DNA from: Oerskovia merdavium
GTDB lineage: Bacteria > Actinomycetota > Actinomycetes > Actinomycetales > Cellulomonadaceae
Direction of reading: 5' to 3'
DNA: 64,000 nucleotides
Assembly: GCF_014836755.1 (NCBI RefSeq)
Contig: NZ_JACSQF010000005.1
Span: forward strand, 65,085-129,084
Of this stretch, positions 45,848-55,882 are shown piece after piece. A program made the translations under genes and the position numbers. Every line of letters starts with the position of its first letter. The first letter of the stretch is position 1. The notes beneath the pieces are model-generated. The model was not told the DNA's origin, searched no databases, and saw only the letters and a list, made by a program, of their open reading frames with translations.

Positions 45848-47467
45848 TCAGTCACCTGTTCCTTCACCGCTCTCGATCCGTTCGACCGCTGCCGCGACCT
45901 CGTCGCGCCGCATCCACAGCTCGGGCCCCGCGTGCGCACGCGCCTCGCGGGCACGCCGTGCCTGCTCGTCCATGAGCGCTCCCGCGACGTGCTCGTCCAG
46001 GTGGGGCACCGACGGCGTGACGGGGCCGGGCACCGAGTGGACCGCGAACGTCGCGACCCGCAGGCGCCGCTGCCACGGTCCCTGCTCGAGGCCGAGCGAC
46101 TGCGTGCGCTCGTGCGGCACGATCTCCACCCTGCGCACCAGGCGTCCGCGACGCAGGACCAGGGCCCGGCCCGTGACCGCGAAGCCGTTGCGGCGCCAGG
46201 ACAACGGGTCGAGGATCCGCGCGCGCCGCGGGGCCGTCGTGAAGTGCGCCCCGGCGTCGATCCCGGACAGGGCCTCGTCGAGCAGCGCGCGCGGGTCGGC
46301 CGTGCCGAGGTCCGGCAGGACGAGCCACACCGCGCCCAGGGCCTCGTCGCGCGTGCCGACCGGCAGCAGGACGCTGTTGTTGGTCGTCCCGTCCGAGCTC
46401 TGACCGTAGCCCGCCACGTTGACCTCGACGCGCCACCAGTCGGCGCTGCGCCACAGGAGCCCCTGCGTGAGACGGATCGCCTGCACCCGACCGGGCGGGA
46501 TGGTCTGCGAGCGGGTCTCGAGCAGGCCGTGGCGCAGCCGGATGCCGTCGGGCGAGATCGCGCTGCGGAAGTTGAACTCGCGCGTGAACCGTCCGAACAG
46601 GTAGCCGCCGACGCCCAGGACCAGCGGGAGCGCCGTGAACAGCGTCCCGATCTCGCGCGTGCCGACTGCGACCCCGATCAGGCCGAGCACGGCCACGACG
46701 AGGACGATCATGGCGACCGTGCGGATCAGCGACCAGATGAGGCGGCCCGGCGGGACCTCCATGACGGGCTGCTCGGGTGCCTCGGGCGCGTCCAGGTGCA
46801 CGTGCCCGACGACGTCCCCCACCCCGGGGGCACCGGCGCCGTCGACGGGAGCCCCCGCGACGAGCTCCCCACGGGGAGCGTCGCCGACGGCGGGGCTACC
46901 GACGGCGCCCCCTGCCGGGGTCCCCGGAGCGACCGCGCGCCGTGCGGGCACCGCGCCGAGACGCAGGCCTGCCGCCCGCGCGAGCAGCTCGGCCCGCAGG
47001 TGGTTCGCCTCGTCGAGCTTGAGGAAGCCGAGCTTGATGCCCGAGTCCGAGCCACCTGCGACCTCGAGCTTGAGCTCGGCGAGCCCGAACAGGCGCGCGA
47101 CGAGCGGCTGGACGATGTCCACCGCCTGGAGGCGGTCCAGGCGCGCCTTGCGCTGCTGCCTGAACAGGACCCCCGTGTGCAGGCGGACGGACTCGTCGTC
47201 GATCGCGTAGGTCGTCATGCGCCACGCCAGGGCCGAGTAGCCCAGGCCGATCAGGCCGACCACGAGGATCGCACCCAGGATCTGCCACCAGCCGTTGCCG
47301 GCCAGCATGTTCTGCCCCTCGGGGAGCCCCTCGAGGGTCCGGTTGCCGACGATGACGAGCAGGACCGCGATCACGGACCAGCCCCGGACCACCGGGGTCA
47401 CAGGATGGACGCGATGCCAGGTCAGGTCGGTCGGCGGAGACTCGGGCGGAGTGCTGCGCTCGGTCAT
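45848..47467 (-). CDS. PH-domain membrane protein (YdbT-like, DUF304)
   Basis: A 539-residue membrane protein with repeated bacterial PH domains (bPH_2) near residues 70-160, 310-400 and 430-520. Two pairs of membrane spans are seen near residues 28-75 and 235-285. The pattern [19 protein letters not shown], then [20 protein letters not shown], is the YdbT signature. Between the first PH domain and the second span pair is a Pro/Gly/Ala-rich insert of about 50 residues. Its ATG (47467) overlaps the preceding PH gene stop. Such gene pairs are of unknown function; an envelope role is likely. Confidence 0.82.
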   Translation of the reverse strand: MTERSTPPESPPTDLTWHRVHPVTPVVRGWSVIAVLLVIVGNRTLEGLPEGQNMLAGNGWWQILGAILVVGLIGLGYSALAWRMTTYAIDDESVRLHTGVLFRQQRKARLDRLQAVDIVQPLVARLFGLAELKLEVAGGSDSGIKLGFLKLDEANHLRAELLARAAGLRLGAVPARRAVAPGTPAGGAVGSPAVGDAPRGELVAGAPVDGAGAPGVGDVVGHVHLDAPEAPEQPVMEVPPGRLIWSLIRTVAMIVLVVAVLGLIGVAVGTREIGTLFTALPLVLGVGGYLFGRFTREFNFRSAISPDGIRLRHGLLETRSQTIPPGRVQAIRLTQGLLWRSADWWRVEVNVAGYGQSSDGTTNNSVLLPVGTRDEALGAVWLVLPDLGTADPRALLDEALSGIDAGAHFTTAPRRARILDPLSWRRNGFAVTGRALVLRRGRLVRRVEIVPHERTQSLGLEQGPWQRRLRVATFAVHSVPGPVTPSVPHLDEHVAGALMDEQARRAREARAHAGPELWMRRDEVAAAVERIESGEGTGD

Positions 47468-48000
47468 AGCCCGGCCAACCGTGCCTCTCCGCGCGATGCG
47501 AGACGGTCGCGCAGGCGCTCGGCCTCGGCGGGCTCGAGCCCTTCGATCGACGCGTCCGTCGCGGGCGACGCGGTGTGCAGCTGGACCTGCGCGATCCGGA
47601 GCCTGCGCGCCAGCGGGCCGGCCTGCACGTCGACGTACTGCATGCGGCCGTAGGGCACCACCACGAGCGAGCGGAACATCACGCCCTTGCGGATCAGGAG
47701 GTCCTCGTCGCGCTCGGCGTAGCCGATCGCACGGACCTGCCGAGGCACGACCACGACGCACCAGACGCCGATCACGACGGCGACGGCCGGGATGATCCAC
47801 AACCAGACGAGGCTGAAGACCAGCGCGAAGACAGCCCCCAGGACGAACGGCACGAGGAGCGAGATCGCCACCGTGACGAGCCGTGCGGTGACGAGCCGGC
47901 TCGAGACACCCTGCCAGGTCACCCCGGGCGGGTCGAAGGGTCCGCTGGGTGCCGTCGCCGGGACCCGGTCGACGGGATGGTCGGAGGCGTGGTCGGTCAT
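47464..48000 (-). CDS. PH-domain membrane protein (YdbS-like)
   Basis: A 178-residue protein with two membrane spans (TVAISLLVPFVLGAVFALVF and LWIIPAVAVVIGVWCVVVV) and one C-terminal PH domain containing IGYAERDEDLLIRKGVMFRS and VVPYGRMQYVDVQAGPLARR. It forms a typical YdbS/YdbT pair with the next gene, which overlaps it by four bases. ATG at 48000 is favoured; an upstream start at 48027 is also open. Function unknown. Confidence 0.85.
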   Translation of the reverse strand: MTDHASDHPVDRVPATAPSGPFDPPGVTWQGVSSRLVTARLVTVAISLLVPFVLGAVFALVFSLVWLWIIPAVAVVIGVWCVVVVPRQVRAIGYAERDEDLLIRKGVMFRSLVVVPYGRMQYVDVQAGPLARRLRIAQVQLHTASPATDASIEGLEPAEAERLRDRLASRGEARLAGL

Positions 48001-48057
48001 GGCCCCATCTTCCCATCCAGGGCGCACGCACCGCGTCCTCCGAAGTGCTGACGCGCG

Positions 48058-48567
48058 TCAGCCCGCGGCGTCGGCCTCGGGCTCGTGATCGCCGGGCGCC
48101 CGCGACCGACCGCCGTTCCCCGGCTCCGTGTCCTCGGGCGGGAGCTGGCAGAACTTCTCCACCACGAGCCCGACGACGGCGAGCACGAGCGCGCACGCCG
48201 CCGCGATCCCTGCGGCGATCGCCCGGTCGCGGCGTGCCTCGATCGCCAGGTCGCCGAGCACCGCGACGACCTGTGCCAGGTACCACCCGGCGAGGAGCGA
48301 GCCGGTGAGGGCAGCCGCCTTGGCCAGCACCAGGGTGCGTGCCGCGCGCAGCGGGTCGAGCGACGGCCGACGTCCCTTGAGGTACGAGCGGACCGCCCAC
48401 CCCGCCCAGAACACGGCCGCGGCCAGCCCGACCAGTGCCACGTCCACGATCCAGGGCACCGCGGGCAGGTAGGTCGCGCGGCGCTCGAGCCCGACGACGA
48501 CGAGCCACCCGAGCAGCGTCGTGGCGACCGTGACGAGCAGGAGCGTCGTGACCTTGGTGCGCTGCAT
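48058..48567 (-). CDS. DUF3180 family membrane protein
   Basis: A 169-residue protein with four membrane spans (TLLLVTVATTLLGWLVVVGL, a second at PWIVDVALVGLAAAVFWAGW, then LTGSLLAGWYLAQVVAVLGD and AAACALVLAVVGLVV) and a disordered acidic tail. It belongs to the actinobacterial DUF3180 family, always found between folK and the PH-domain genes. ATG at 48567 overlaps the folBK stop (ATGA). Its role is unknown. Confidence 0.87.
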   Translation of the reverse strand: MQRTKVTTLLLVTVATTLLGWLVVVGLERRATYLPAVPWIVDVALVGLAAAVFWAGWAVRSYLKGRRPSLDPLRAARTLVLAKAAALTGSLLAGWYLAQVVAVLGDLAIEARRDRAIAAGIAAACALVLAVVGLVVEKFCQLPPEDTEPGNGGRSRAPGDHEPEADAAG

Positions 48568-51389
48568 CAGCTCGACGGACCGCGCAGGTCAGCCGGGAAG
48601 GACATGGGCACACCCGTGATCGGTTCCTGCTTGACCGGCTGGGCAGGGGGGACGGGCTGTGCCGGGTGCACGGGCTGGAAGGCGCTGGCGGGCGACTCAT
48701 GGACCGGGCGGAACGCCGGTGCGGCAGGCTCGGGGGCCGGGGCAGGGCGGTCGACGGGCTCGGGGGCGATTGCCGTCTGCGGCGGGAGCTGCGGTCCGGG
48801 TGCAGCCTGCTGCGCCGGAGCCGTCAGCGCGGACCAGCTCGGGAGGGCCGGGGCCTCGTCGTCCGAGGAGCCCGTCGGCGGGGTGGCGCCCAGGTGGTCC
48901 GCGGCGCCCTGCGCCGACACGTCGGACCACAGCGGCGGGACCTGCGGGTGCGGCGGCTCCTGACCGTCCTGGGGGTGCACGGGGTGGAAGGCCGGGACGA
49001 ACGGCGCGGGCTCCGCCGGAGCAGCCGGCCGCTCCTGGACGACGGGTGCAGGTGCCGGTGCAGGTGCGGGTGCAGGTGCAGGTGCGAACGCGGGCTGCTC
49101 GAGCGCTGCCTGAGGAGCCTCGGGCTCGTCCGGCCTCTCGGGGACCGCCGGCTCGGAGACTGCGGGCTCGGCCGGAGCGAGCTGGTCGGGGGTGGCCTGC
49201 GCCGGGGCGGCAGCCGGCTCGTCGACGGGCACCGCCGGCGGGGTCGCGGCCGGGGCGGGCTCGGGCTCTGCGTCCGTCAACCAGTCCAGCGCGAGCCAAC
49301 GGATGCCCCCACGGTCGGGAGCCGTCGCGGCGAGCGTCGCGACCGGCCCACCGCCGAGCCCGGGCAGGAACGCCTCGGGGGCGACCTGCGCCCAGGGCTC
49401 CAGGACGAACGCCCGCTCGTGCGCGCGGGGGTGCGGCAGCTCGAGGTCCTCGGTGATCTCCGCGACCGTGCCGTAGACGATCAGGTCGACGTCCAGCGTG
49501 CGCGGGCCGTTGCGCTCCGCACGCACTCGTCCGTGGGCGTTCTCGACGCCCTGGCAGGCCCTGAGCAGGGCTCGCGGCGACAGGGTGGTGCGGGCGAGCA
49601 GGATCGCGTTGAGGTAGTCGGGCTGGTCCGGCCCGCCGACTGCTGCGGTCCGGGCGAGCGGCGAGACCTCGGTGATCTCCAGGCCGGAGATCCGGTCGAG
49701 GTCCGTGACCGCGTCACGGAGCGTCTGCTGGGCGTCTCCCAGGTTCGCCCCCAGGGCGAGGACGACCGGCACGAAGCCCGCAGGAGCCTCGTCGAGACGA
49801 TCGGTCACCGGCACGGGCTCGGGCTCGGGTGCCGGCTGTACGGTCGGCTCGGGAGCCGGGGCCGCCGCCGGAGGGAGCGCGGGCTCAGGCGTCGGCTCGG
49901 CCGCGGCCGGCGCCTCGGCCGCGAGCTGGGCGGCCTCCAGCGCGGGGACCGTCTCAGCGGTCTCGGCGAGCTCGCCGATGACGGGCGGCTCGGTGTGCGC
50001 GACGTGCACGATCTCGACGGGCTGCTCCGGCACGGGGACCGGGTCGACCGGGGCCACCGGGGCGACCGGGGCGACCGGGTCGACCGGGGCGACCGGCGCC
50101 AAGGACTCGATCGGCGCCGGCTGAGCCTGCTCGACCGGCTGGTCAGACGCTGCCGGGGCCTCCGGCGCAGTGGGCTCCGAGGGGATCGAGGCGACGGCGG
50201 GCTCGACGGACGCCGCGGGCGCGCTCGGCTCGACGAGGGCTGCGGGCACGGGTGCCGCTGCGGGGTGCTCGGCAGGGGTGTCCAGCTCCTCGTCTGCGAC
50301 CGGCTCGGCCGCAGCGACGGGCACGACCGGCACGAACGACTCAGCAGGAACGGGCTCGTACGCCGCGGCTCCGTGCACCACGGGCGGCTCGGCGCTCTGC
50401 GCCTCGGGCGCGACGACCTCGTCGACCGCGACCGGCCCGTCCACGACGGCCGGCGCCGGCGCGGGCGAGACGTCCTCGACGACCACGGGAGCGAAGTCGG
50501 GAGCCGGCTCCGGCGCCACGGCCTCGGGGAGAGCCGGGGCCTCGAGGGAGACCGGTGCGACGTCGTCGGGCACGGCCGGAGCTGCCTCCGGGGCAGAGAC
50601 CTCCTGGACGGCCGCGGGCTCGACCACGACCTCCTCGACGAACGGGGCGGGAGCAGGCGCGCTCAGGGCGTCCTCGGGTGCGCTGTAGAACGAGTCGAGC
50701 GCCTCGACGAACTCAGCGTCCGAGACGCTGCTCGTCACGGACTCCGCCGCAGGAGCGCCGAGGTCCTCGGGAACCGCGAGGAAGCCCTGGTCGGTCGAAC
50801 GGTCGGGGGCCGCGACGGGGGCCGCGGGCGGGATCGACGGAGGCATCACGGCGGGTGCCTCGACGGACGCCCCAGCGGCGGGGCCGGGCTCCCCTACAGA
50901 GACGTTCCCGAGCACCGCGGGGGTGATCGACCCGACCGGGAGGGGAACCACGCGAGCGGACTCGACCGCGACCACGGGCACCTTCACGCGGTCGCGACGG
51001 ATGACGACCTCGACGTCGTCGAACGGCACCGTGATGGGCGCCTGCGGCTTGTGGATCGCGACGTCGACCGCCTCGATCGTCGGGTGACGCAGCGCGACCG
51101 CCGCGACCCGCTCGGCGACGGTCTCGATGAGGTCGGCGGGCGAACCGGCCAGGACCTCGACGACGTCCTCCGCGACGACCGCGTAGCTCACGGTGTCCTC
51201 GAGGTCGTCGCCGGACGCCGCGCGCCGCGTGTCGAGGTGCAGCACCACGTCGGCACGGAACAGCTGACCGTCGATCCGCTCGTGCTCGAAGACTCCGTGG
51301 TGCCCCGTCGCGCTGAGCCCCGTGAGCCGGATCTGGTCGAGGGGGCGACCGTCGGTCCCGTGCACCGCTCCCTGGAACGCTGTGCTCAC
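48567..51389 (-). CDS. folBK: Bifunctional dihydroneopterin aldolase-HPPK (FolB-FolK) with very long low-complexity linker
   Basis: A 940-residue fusion of two folate enzymes that are normally 120 and 160 residues. FolB (about 16-130) has TGLSATGHHGVFEHER and the catalytic lysine in IHKPQAPITVPFDD. HPPK (about 535-700) has VLALGANLGDAQQTLRDAV and the metal site ERNGPRTLDVDLIVYG with both aspartates. Between them lie about 400 residues of Pro/Ala/Val/Glu-rich sequence with runs such as PVAPVDPVAPVAPVAPVDP. After HPPK a 235-residue Pro/Ala/Gln tail repeats AF(H/R/Q)PVH three times. GTG at 51389 has AGGAG upstream and overlaps folP. The frame is open throughout and the codon bias is normal. The enzymes convert dihydroneopterin toward the folP substrate. 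Confidence 0.93.
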   Translation of the reverse strand: MSTAFQGAVHGTDGRPLDQIRLTGLSATGHHGVFEHERIDGQLFRADVVLHLDTRRAASGDDLEDTVSYAVVAEDVVEVLAGSPADLIETVAERVAAVALRHPTIEAVDVAIHKPQAPITVPFDDVEVVIRRDRVKVPVVAVESARVVPLPVGSITPAVLGNVSVGEPGPAAGASVEAPAVMPPSIPPAAPVAAPDRSTDQGFLAVPEDLGAPAAESVTSSVSDAEFVEALDSFYSAPEDALSAPAPAPFVEEVVVEPAAVQEVSAPEAAPAVPDDVAPVSLEAPALPEAVAPEPAPDFAPVVVEDVSPAPAPAVVDGPVAVDEVVAPEAQSAEPPVVHGAAAYEPVPAESFVPVVPVAAAEPVADEELDTPAEHPAAAPVPAALVEPSAPAASVEPAVASIPSEPTAPEAPAASDQPVEQAQPAPIESLAPVAPVDPVAPVAPVAPVDPVPVPEQPVEIVHVAHTEPPVIGELAETAETVPALEAAQLAAEAPAAAEPTPEPALPPAAAPAPEPTVQPAPEPEPVPVTDRLDEAPAGFVPVVLALGANLGDAQQTLRDAVTDLDRISGLEITEVSPLARTAAVGGPDQPDYLNAILLARTTLSPRALLRACQGVENAHGRVRAERNGPRTLDVDLIVYGTVAEITEDLELPHPRAHERAFVLEPWAQVAPEAFLPGLGGGPVATLAATAPDRGGIRWLALDWLTDAEPEPAPAATPPAVPVDEPAAAPAQATPDQLAPAEPAVSEPAVPERPDEPEAPQAALEQPAFAPAPAPAPAPAPAPVVQERPAAPAEPAPFVPAFHPVHPQDGQEPPHPQVPPLWSDVSAQGAADHLGATPPTGSSDDEAPALPSWSALTAPAQQAAPGPQLPPQTAIAPEPVDRPAPAPEPAAPAFRPVHESPASAFQPVHPAQPVPPAQPVKQEPITGVPMSFPADLRGPSS

Positions 51390-52411
51390 GTCGTACTCCT
51401 GTCGTCGCTGTCGTTCGTTCCGCTGCCGTGCGCCCGCTGCTCCGCCCGGTCGGGCAGGTCCTCGGGACCAGCGGTCCTTCCCGCCGGTGTGCCGGAGGCG
51501 ACCGCCTCGGCGACCGTTCCCCCGGAGGCATCTTCCCCCGTCGCCCCGGCCCGAGTCCACGCCGCGGCGACCCGCACCGCGTCTGCCGAGGACCGGACCG
51601 CGTGCACCCGCACGCACCAGGCACCCGCTGCCGCCGCGAGAGCCGTGATGGCCGCGGTCGCCCCGTCGCGTGCGAGCGGGGGCACGGGCTCGCCGTCCGG
51701 ACCCGCGAGGAGGTGCCCCAGGAACCGCTTGCGCGAGGCACCGACGAGGATCGGGAAGCCCAGCCCGCGCAGGACGTCGAGGTGCGTCAGGAGAGGCCAG
51801 TTCGTGGAGCCCGCCTTGGAGAACCCCAGGCCCGGGTCCAGGACGATCTGCTCGTCCCGCACGCCCGCCGACCGCAGCGCCTCGACGCGTGCGGCGAGCT
51901 CGTCGCGCACGTCCGTCACGACGTCGTCGTACTGCTCCAGGTCGTCCATGACGTCCGCGTGCCCGCGCCAGTGCATGACGACGAACACGGCTCCGGTCCT
52001 CGCGACCACCCCGGCCATGTCCGGGTCCGCGAGGCCCCCCGAGACGTCGTTGATGATGCGCGCGCCCGCCGCGACGGCCTGCTCGGCGACGAGCGCCCGC
52101 GTCGTGTCGACGCTCACGACCGCACCCTGGGCCGAGAGCGCGGAGATCACGGGCAGGACCCGGGCCAGCTCGTCCTCGACCGGGACGCGCCCCGCACCGG
52201 GTCGCGTGGACTCGCCCCCGACGTCGAGGACGTCCGCGCCCTCGGCGAGGAGCTCGAGGCCGTGCTCGATCGCCGCGCGCGGCTCGAACCACTCGCCGCC
52301 GTCCGAGAAGGAGTCGGGCGTGACGTTGACGACGCCCATGACGAGCGTCCGGTCGAGCTCCCCCAGCTCGGGCAGGAGAGCGGGGGCCGTGCTGTGCTGC
52401 GTGTACCGCAC
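51386..52411 (-). CDS. folP: Dihydropteroate synthase
   Basis: A 341-residue TIM-barrel enzyme that condenses the HPPK product with p-aminobenzoate; it is the sulphonamide target. Signatures are MGVVNVTPDSFSDGG, DVLDVGGESTRPG, INDVSGGLADPDM, VLDPGLGFSKAGSTNWPLL and ILVGASRKRFLG. The last 60 residues are an Ala/Gly/Ser-rich tail beyond the barrel. GTG at 52411 gives MRYTQHSTAPALL; the stop overlaps folBK. It lies 11 bases after folE. Confidence 0.95.
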   Translation of the reverse strand: MRYTQHSTAPALLPELGELDRTLVMGVVNVTPDSFSDGGEWFEPRAAIEHGLELLAEGADVLDVGGESTRPGAGRVPVEDELARVLPVISALSAQGAVVSVDTTRALVAEQAVAAGARIINDVSGGLADPDMAGVVARTGAVFVVMHWRGHADVMDDLEQYDDVVTDVRDELAARVEALRSAGVRDEQIVLDPGLGFSKAGSTNWPLLTHLDVLRGLGFPILVGASRKRFLGHLLAGPDGEPVPPLARDGATAAITALAAAAGAWCVRVHAVRSSADAVRVAAAWTRAGATGEDASGGTVAEAVASGTPAGRTAGPEDLPDRAEQRAHGSGTNDSDDRSTT

Positions 52412-52421
52412 CGCGTCGTGC

Positions 52422-53033
52422 CTACCGTCCCAGGATCAGGCTCATGGCCTCGGCGCGGGTCGCGCCGTCGCGCATCTGGCCGCGCACGGCCGAGGTCACG
52501 GTCCGCGAACCGGGCTTGCGCACGCCCCGCATGGACATGCACAGGTGCTCGCACTCGACCACGACGATCACGCCACGGGGCGCGAGGTTCTCGACGAGCG
52601 CGTCGGCGATCTGCGACGTCAGGCGCTCCTGGACCTGGGGACGGCGCGCGAACACGTCGACCAGCCGGGCCAGCTTGGACAGCCCTGTGATGCGTCCGTC
52701 CGCGTTGGGGATGTACCCGACGTGCGCGACGCCGTGGAACGGCACCAGGTGGTGCTCGCACGTCGAGTAGACCTCGATGTCCTTGACCAGCACCATCTCC
52801 TCGTGACCGAGGTCGAACATGGTGGTCAGGACGTCGGAGGGTTCCTGGCGCAGACCCGCGAAGATCTCGCGGTAGGCGCGGGCGACGCGGGACGGGGTCT
52901 CCCGGAGGCCCTCGCGGTCCGGGTCCTCCCCCACGGCGAGCAGGAGCTCGCGCACCGCGGCGCGGGCCCGCTCCTCGTCGTACTCGGGGACGTCCGCCGG
53001 GGCGCGCAGCCCCTGGTCGGGCACCTGGGCCAC
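52422..53033 (-). CDS. folE: GTP cyclohydrolase I
   Basis: A 203-residue enzyme that starts folate synthesis by converting GTP to dihydroneopterin triphosphate. The zinc and catalytic residues lie in [20 protein letters not shown] and [39 protein letters not shown] is also typical. GTG at 53033 begins one base after the ftsH stop codon, implying coupling; an earlier start at 53060 would sit inside ftsH. Confidence 0.95.
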   Translation of the reverse strand: MAQVPDQGLRAPADVPEYDEERARAAVRELLLAVGEDPDREGLRETPSRVARAYREIFAGLRQEPSDVLTTMFDLGHEEMVLVKDIEVYSTCEHHLVPFHGVAHVGYIPNADGRITGLSKLARLVDVFARRPQVQERLTSQIADALVENLAPRGVIVVVECEHLCMSMRGVRKPGSRTVTSAVRGQMRDGATRAEAMSLILGR

Positions 53034-53034
53034 G

Positions 53035-55089
53035 TCAGGCCTGCCCGTCGTCGACCACACGGTCCGCAGGGAGCTCGCCGATACGCTCGGGCGGGAGCTC
53101 GTCGGCGGCAGCCGCGGCCTCGTCCTGCGGGACCACGATGGGGTGCCCCTGGGGGTCCTTGGGCATGGTGGCCTTCTCGGCCTCGGTCAGGACCGGGGGC
53201 CGCTGCGAGACCGACCGCTGCTCGCTCGAGAGCCAGACCTCGCGCGCGTCGCGCTTGACGACGGGAGCGAAGATCTCGGCGAGCTCGGCCTGGTTGAGCG
53301 TCTCCTTCTCGAGCAGCTCGAGGACCAGGTGGTCGAGCACGTCGCGGTACTGGACGAGCACCTCCCAGGCCTCGTCGTGGGCCGACTCGACCAGGCGTCG
53401 GACCTCGTGGTCGACCGTGCCCGCGACCGACTCGGAGTAGTCGCGCGTGTGGCCCATGTCGCGGCCCATGAAGGGCTCACCCGCACCCGTCCCGAGCTTG
53501 ATCGCGCCGACGCGCTCGCTCATGCCGTACTCGGTGACCATCTTCTTGGCGATCGCGGTCGCCTTCTCGATGTCGTTCGAGGCGCCCGTCGTGGGGTCGT
53601 GGAACACGAGCTCCTCGGCCACGCGGCCGCCCATGGCGTAGGCGAGCTGGTCGAGCAGCTCGTTGCGCGTCGTGGAGTACTTGTCCTCGAGCGGCATGAC
53701 CATGGTGTACCCGAGCGCACGGCCGCGCGGCAGGATCGTCACCTTGGTGACGGGGTCCGTGTAGCGCATGGCCGCGGCGACCAGGGCGTGTCCGCCCTCG
53801 TGGTACGCCGTGATCTTCTGCTCCTTGACGTTCATCACGCGGGTCCGCTTCTGCGGGCCGGCGATCACACGGTCGATCGCCTCGTCGAGCGCGCGGTCGT
53901 CGATGAGCTGGGCTCCCGAGCGCGCGGTGAGCAGCGCGGCCTCGTTGAGCACGTTCGCGAGGTCCGCACCCGTGAAGCCGGGGGTGCGACGTGCGACGGC
54001 CGCCAGGTCGATCTCGGGGACGATCGGCTTGCCCTGGGCGTGCACGGCCAGGATCGCCTCGCGGCCCTTGAGGTCGGGGGCCTCGACCGCGATCTGACGG
54101 TCGAAACGGCCCGGGCGCAGGAGTGCGGGGTCGAGGATGTCGGGGCGGTTGGTCGCCGCGATGAGGATGACGTTCGTCTTGACGTCGAACCCGTCCATCT
54201 CGACGAGGAGCTGGTTCAGCGTCTGCTCGCGCTCGTCGTGCCCGCCGCCCATGCCGGCGCCGCGGTGACGGCCGACCGCGTCGATCTCGTCGACGAAGAT
54301 GATGGCCGGCGAGTTCTCCTTGGCCTGCTGGAACAGGTCACGGACACGGCTCGCGCCGACGCCCACGAACATCTCGACGAAGTCCGAGCCGGAGATCGTG
54401 TAGAACGGCACGCCCGCCTCGCCGGCGACGGCGCGCGCGAGGAGGGTCTTGCCGGTCCCGGGAGGCCCGTAGAGGAGCACGCCCTTGGGGATCTTGGCGC
54501 CCACGGCCTGGAACTTGTCCGGCTCCGCGAGGAACTCCTTGATCTCGTAGAGCTCCTCGACGGCCTCGTCCGCGCCCGCGACGTCCGCGAACGTGACCTG
54601 CGGGGTGTCCTTCGAGGCGAGCTTGGCCTTGGACTTGCCGAAGCCCATGACCTTGGAGCCGCCGCCCTGCATGCGGGACAGCAGGAACCAGAACACGAGC
54701 CCGATGATGAGGAAGGGCAGGATGAGCGAGAGCGCCGACGCGAGGAACGAGGGACGCGCGATCTCCGAGTTGTAGCCCTTGGGAGGGTTCGCCTCGGTCA
54801 CGGCGTTCACCACGGCCTCACCCTGGGGCGCGACGTAGAAGAACTCCACGCTCTTGCCCTGGGACTTGCCGTCGACCTCGTAGTTCTCGGTGAGGGTGAG
54901 CTGGACGCGCTGGTCCCCGTCGACCAGGAGGGCCTGCTCGACCTTCCCGTCCTTGAGGAGCTCGAGCCCGGTCGAGGTGTCGACGCGGTGGACGCTGGGT
55001 CCGGACAGGGCCATGAAGGCGATCCCGAGGATCGCCAGACCCACCACGATCCAGACGATCGGCCCGCTGAGAATCTTCTTGATGTTCAT
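53035..55089 (-). CDS. ftsH: ATP-dependent zinc metalloprotease FtsH
   Basis: A 684-residue membrane protease for damaged and regulatory membrane proteins. Two membrane spans (residues 11-30 and about 115-137) flank an extracytoplasmic part. The AAA domain has Walker A GPPGTGKT (208-215), Walker [17 protein letters not shown] and the second region of homology [20 protein letters not shown]. The zinc motif is HEGGH in [20 protein letters not shown] at 55089 ([10 protein letters not shown]) is the family start. It leads the fol-pan-nad run and follows hpt. Confidence 0.97.
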   Translation of the reverse strand: MNIKKILSGPIVWIVVGLAILGIAFMALSGPSVHRVDTSTGLELLKDGKVEQALLVDGDQRVQLTLTENYEVDGKSQGKSVEFFYVAPQGEAVVNAVTEANPPKGYNSEIARPSFLASALSLILPFLIIGLVFWFLLSRMQGGGSKVMGFGKSKAKLASKDTPQVTFADVAGADEAVEELYEIKEFLAEPDKFQAVGAKIPKGVLLYGPPGTGKTLLARAVAGEAGVPFYTISGSDFVEMFVGVGASRVRDLFQQAKENSPAIIFVDEIDAVGRHRGAGMGGGHDEREQTLNQLLVEMDGFDVKTNVILIAATNRPDILDPALLRPGRFDRQIAVEAPDLKGREAILAVHAQGKPIVPEIDLAAVARRTPGFTGADLANVLNEAALLTARSGAQLIDDRALDEAIDRVIAGPQKRTRVMNVKEQKITAYHEGGHALVAAAMRYTDPVTKVTILPRGRALGYTMVMPLEDKYSTTRNELLDQLAYAMGGRVAEELVFHDPTTGASNDIEKATAIAKKMVTEYGMSERVGAIKLGTGAGEPFMGRDMGHTRDYSESVAGTVDHEVRRLVESAHDEAWEVLVQYRDVLDHLVLELLEKETLNQAELAEIFAPVVKRDAREVWLSSEQRSVSQRPPVLTEAEKATMPKDPQGHPIVVPQDEAAAAADELPPERIGELPADRVVDDGQA

Positions 55090-55322
55090 CGGCGACGGGG
55101 ACGAGCCCCCGCATCCCTCCACTCGCGCAATGGTTCCGCCAGTGAAGTTACACGCACAACCTGGCAGTTGGCTGGTCTGTTCGCCCAGGGCGTGGCTTCG
55201 AGGAGCGGCGTCCCGCGCGGGTCGCGGCGTGGGCCGCGGCTCGCCCCGCGGTGGCGGGCGGCGGAGGCGGGACCGAGGTCGTCGCCCCCGCCGCCGTCAC
55301 CGGTCGGGGCTGGTGTGAGGCG

Positions 55323-55877
55323 TCAGGACGAGTAGACGTGCGGGGCGAGCGTGCCCACGAACGGCAGGTTGCGGTACTTCTCCGCGTAGTCCAGGCCGTA
55401 GCCCACGACGAACTCGTTGGGGATGTCGAAGCCGATGTAGCGCACGTCGACCTCGGTCTTCGCGGCGTCGGGCTTGCGGAGCATCGCCGCGACCTCGACC
55501 GAGGCGGGGCCGCGGCTGCGCAGGTTCGACAGCAGCCACGAGAGCGTCAGGCCCGAGTCGATGATGTCCTCGACGATGAGCACGTGGCGCCCCGTGAGGT
55601 CGGCGTCGAGGTCCTTGAGGATCCGCACGACACCCGAGGACTTGGTGCCCGAGCCGTAGGACGAGACGGCCATCCAGTCCATCTCGACGTCGTGGTGCAG
55701 GCGGCGGGCGAGGTCGGCCATGACCATGACCGCTCCCTTGAGGACGCCCACGAGGAGCAGGTCCTTGCCCGCGTAGTCGCGGTCGATCTGCTCGGCGAGC
55801 TCGTCCAGCCTCCCGCGGAGCTGCTCCTCGGTGAGGAGGATGTTCTCGAGGTCGTTGCCGACGTCGGATGAGTCCAC
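55323..55877 (-). CDS. hpt: Hypoxanthine phosphoribosyltransferase
   Basis: A 184-residue purine salvage enzyme using [24 protein letters not shown] opens the protein, [20 protein letters not shown] binds pyrophosphate, and [17 protein letters not shown] is the PRPP-binding loop. [20 protein letters not shown] lies near the C terminus. GTG at 55877 is favoured: AGGAG lies eight bases upstream, whereas the earlier GTG overlaps that site. It follows tilS after five bases, the usual order before ftsH. Confidence 0.95.
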   Translation of the reverse strand: MDSSDVGNDLENILLTEEQLRGRLDELAEQIDRDYAGKDLLLVGVLKGAVMVMADLARRLHHDVEMDWMAVSSYGSGTKSSGVVRILKDLDADLTGRHVLIVEDIIDSGLTLSWLLSNLRSRGPASVEVAAMLRKPDAAKTEVDVRYIGFDIPNEFVVGYGLDYAEKYRNLPFVGTLAPHVYSS

Positions 55878-55882
55878 GGGTT

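Noticed and set aside
48666..53258. A 1530-residue plus-strand open frame
   Set aside because: It is antisense to folBK, folP and folE, whose motifs are unmistakable. Its composition (Arg/Gly/Asp-rich, no motif) is that of a GC-rich shadow frame.
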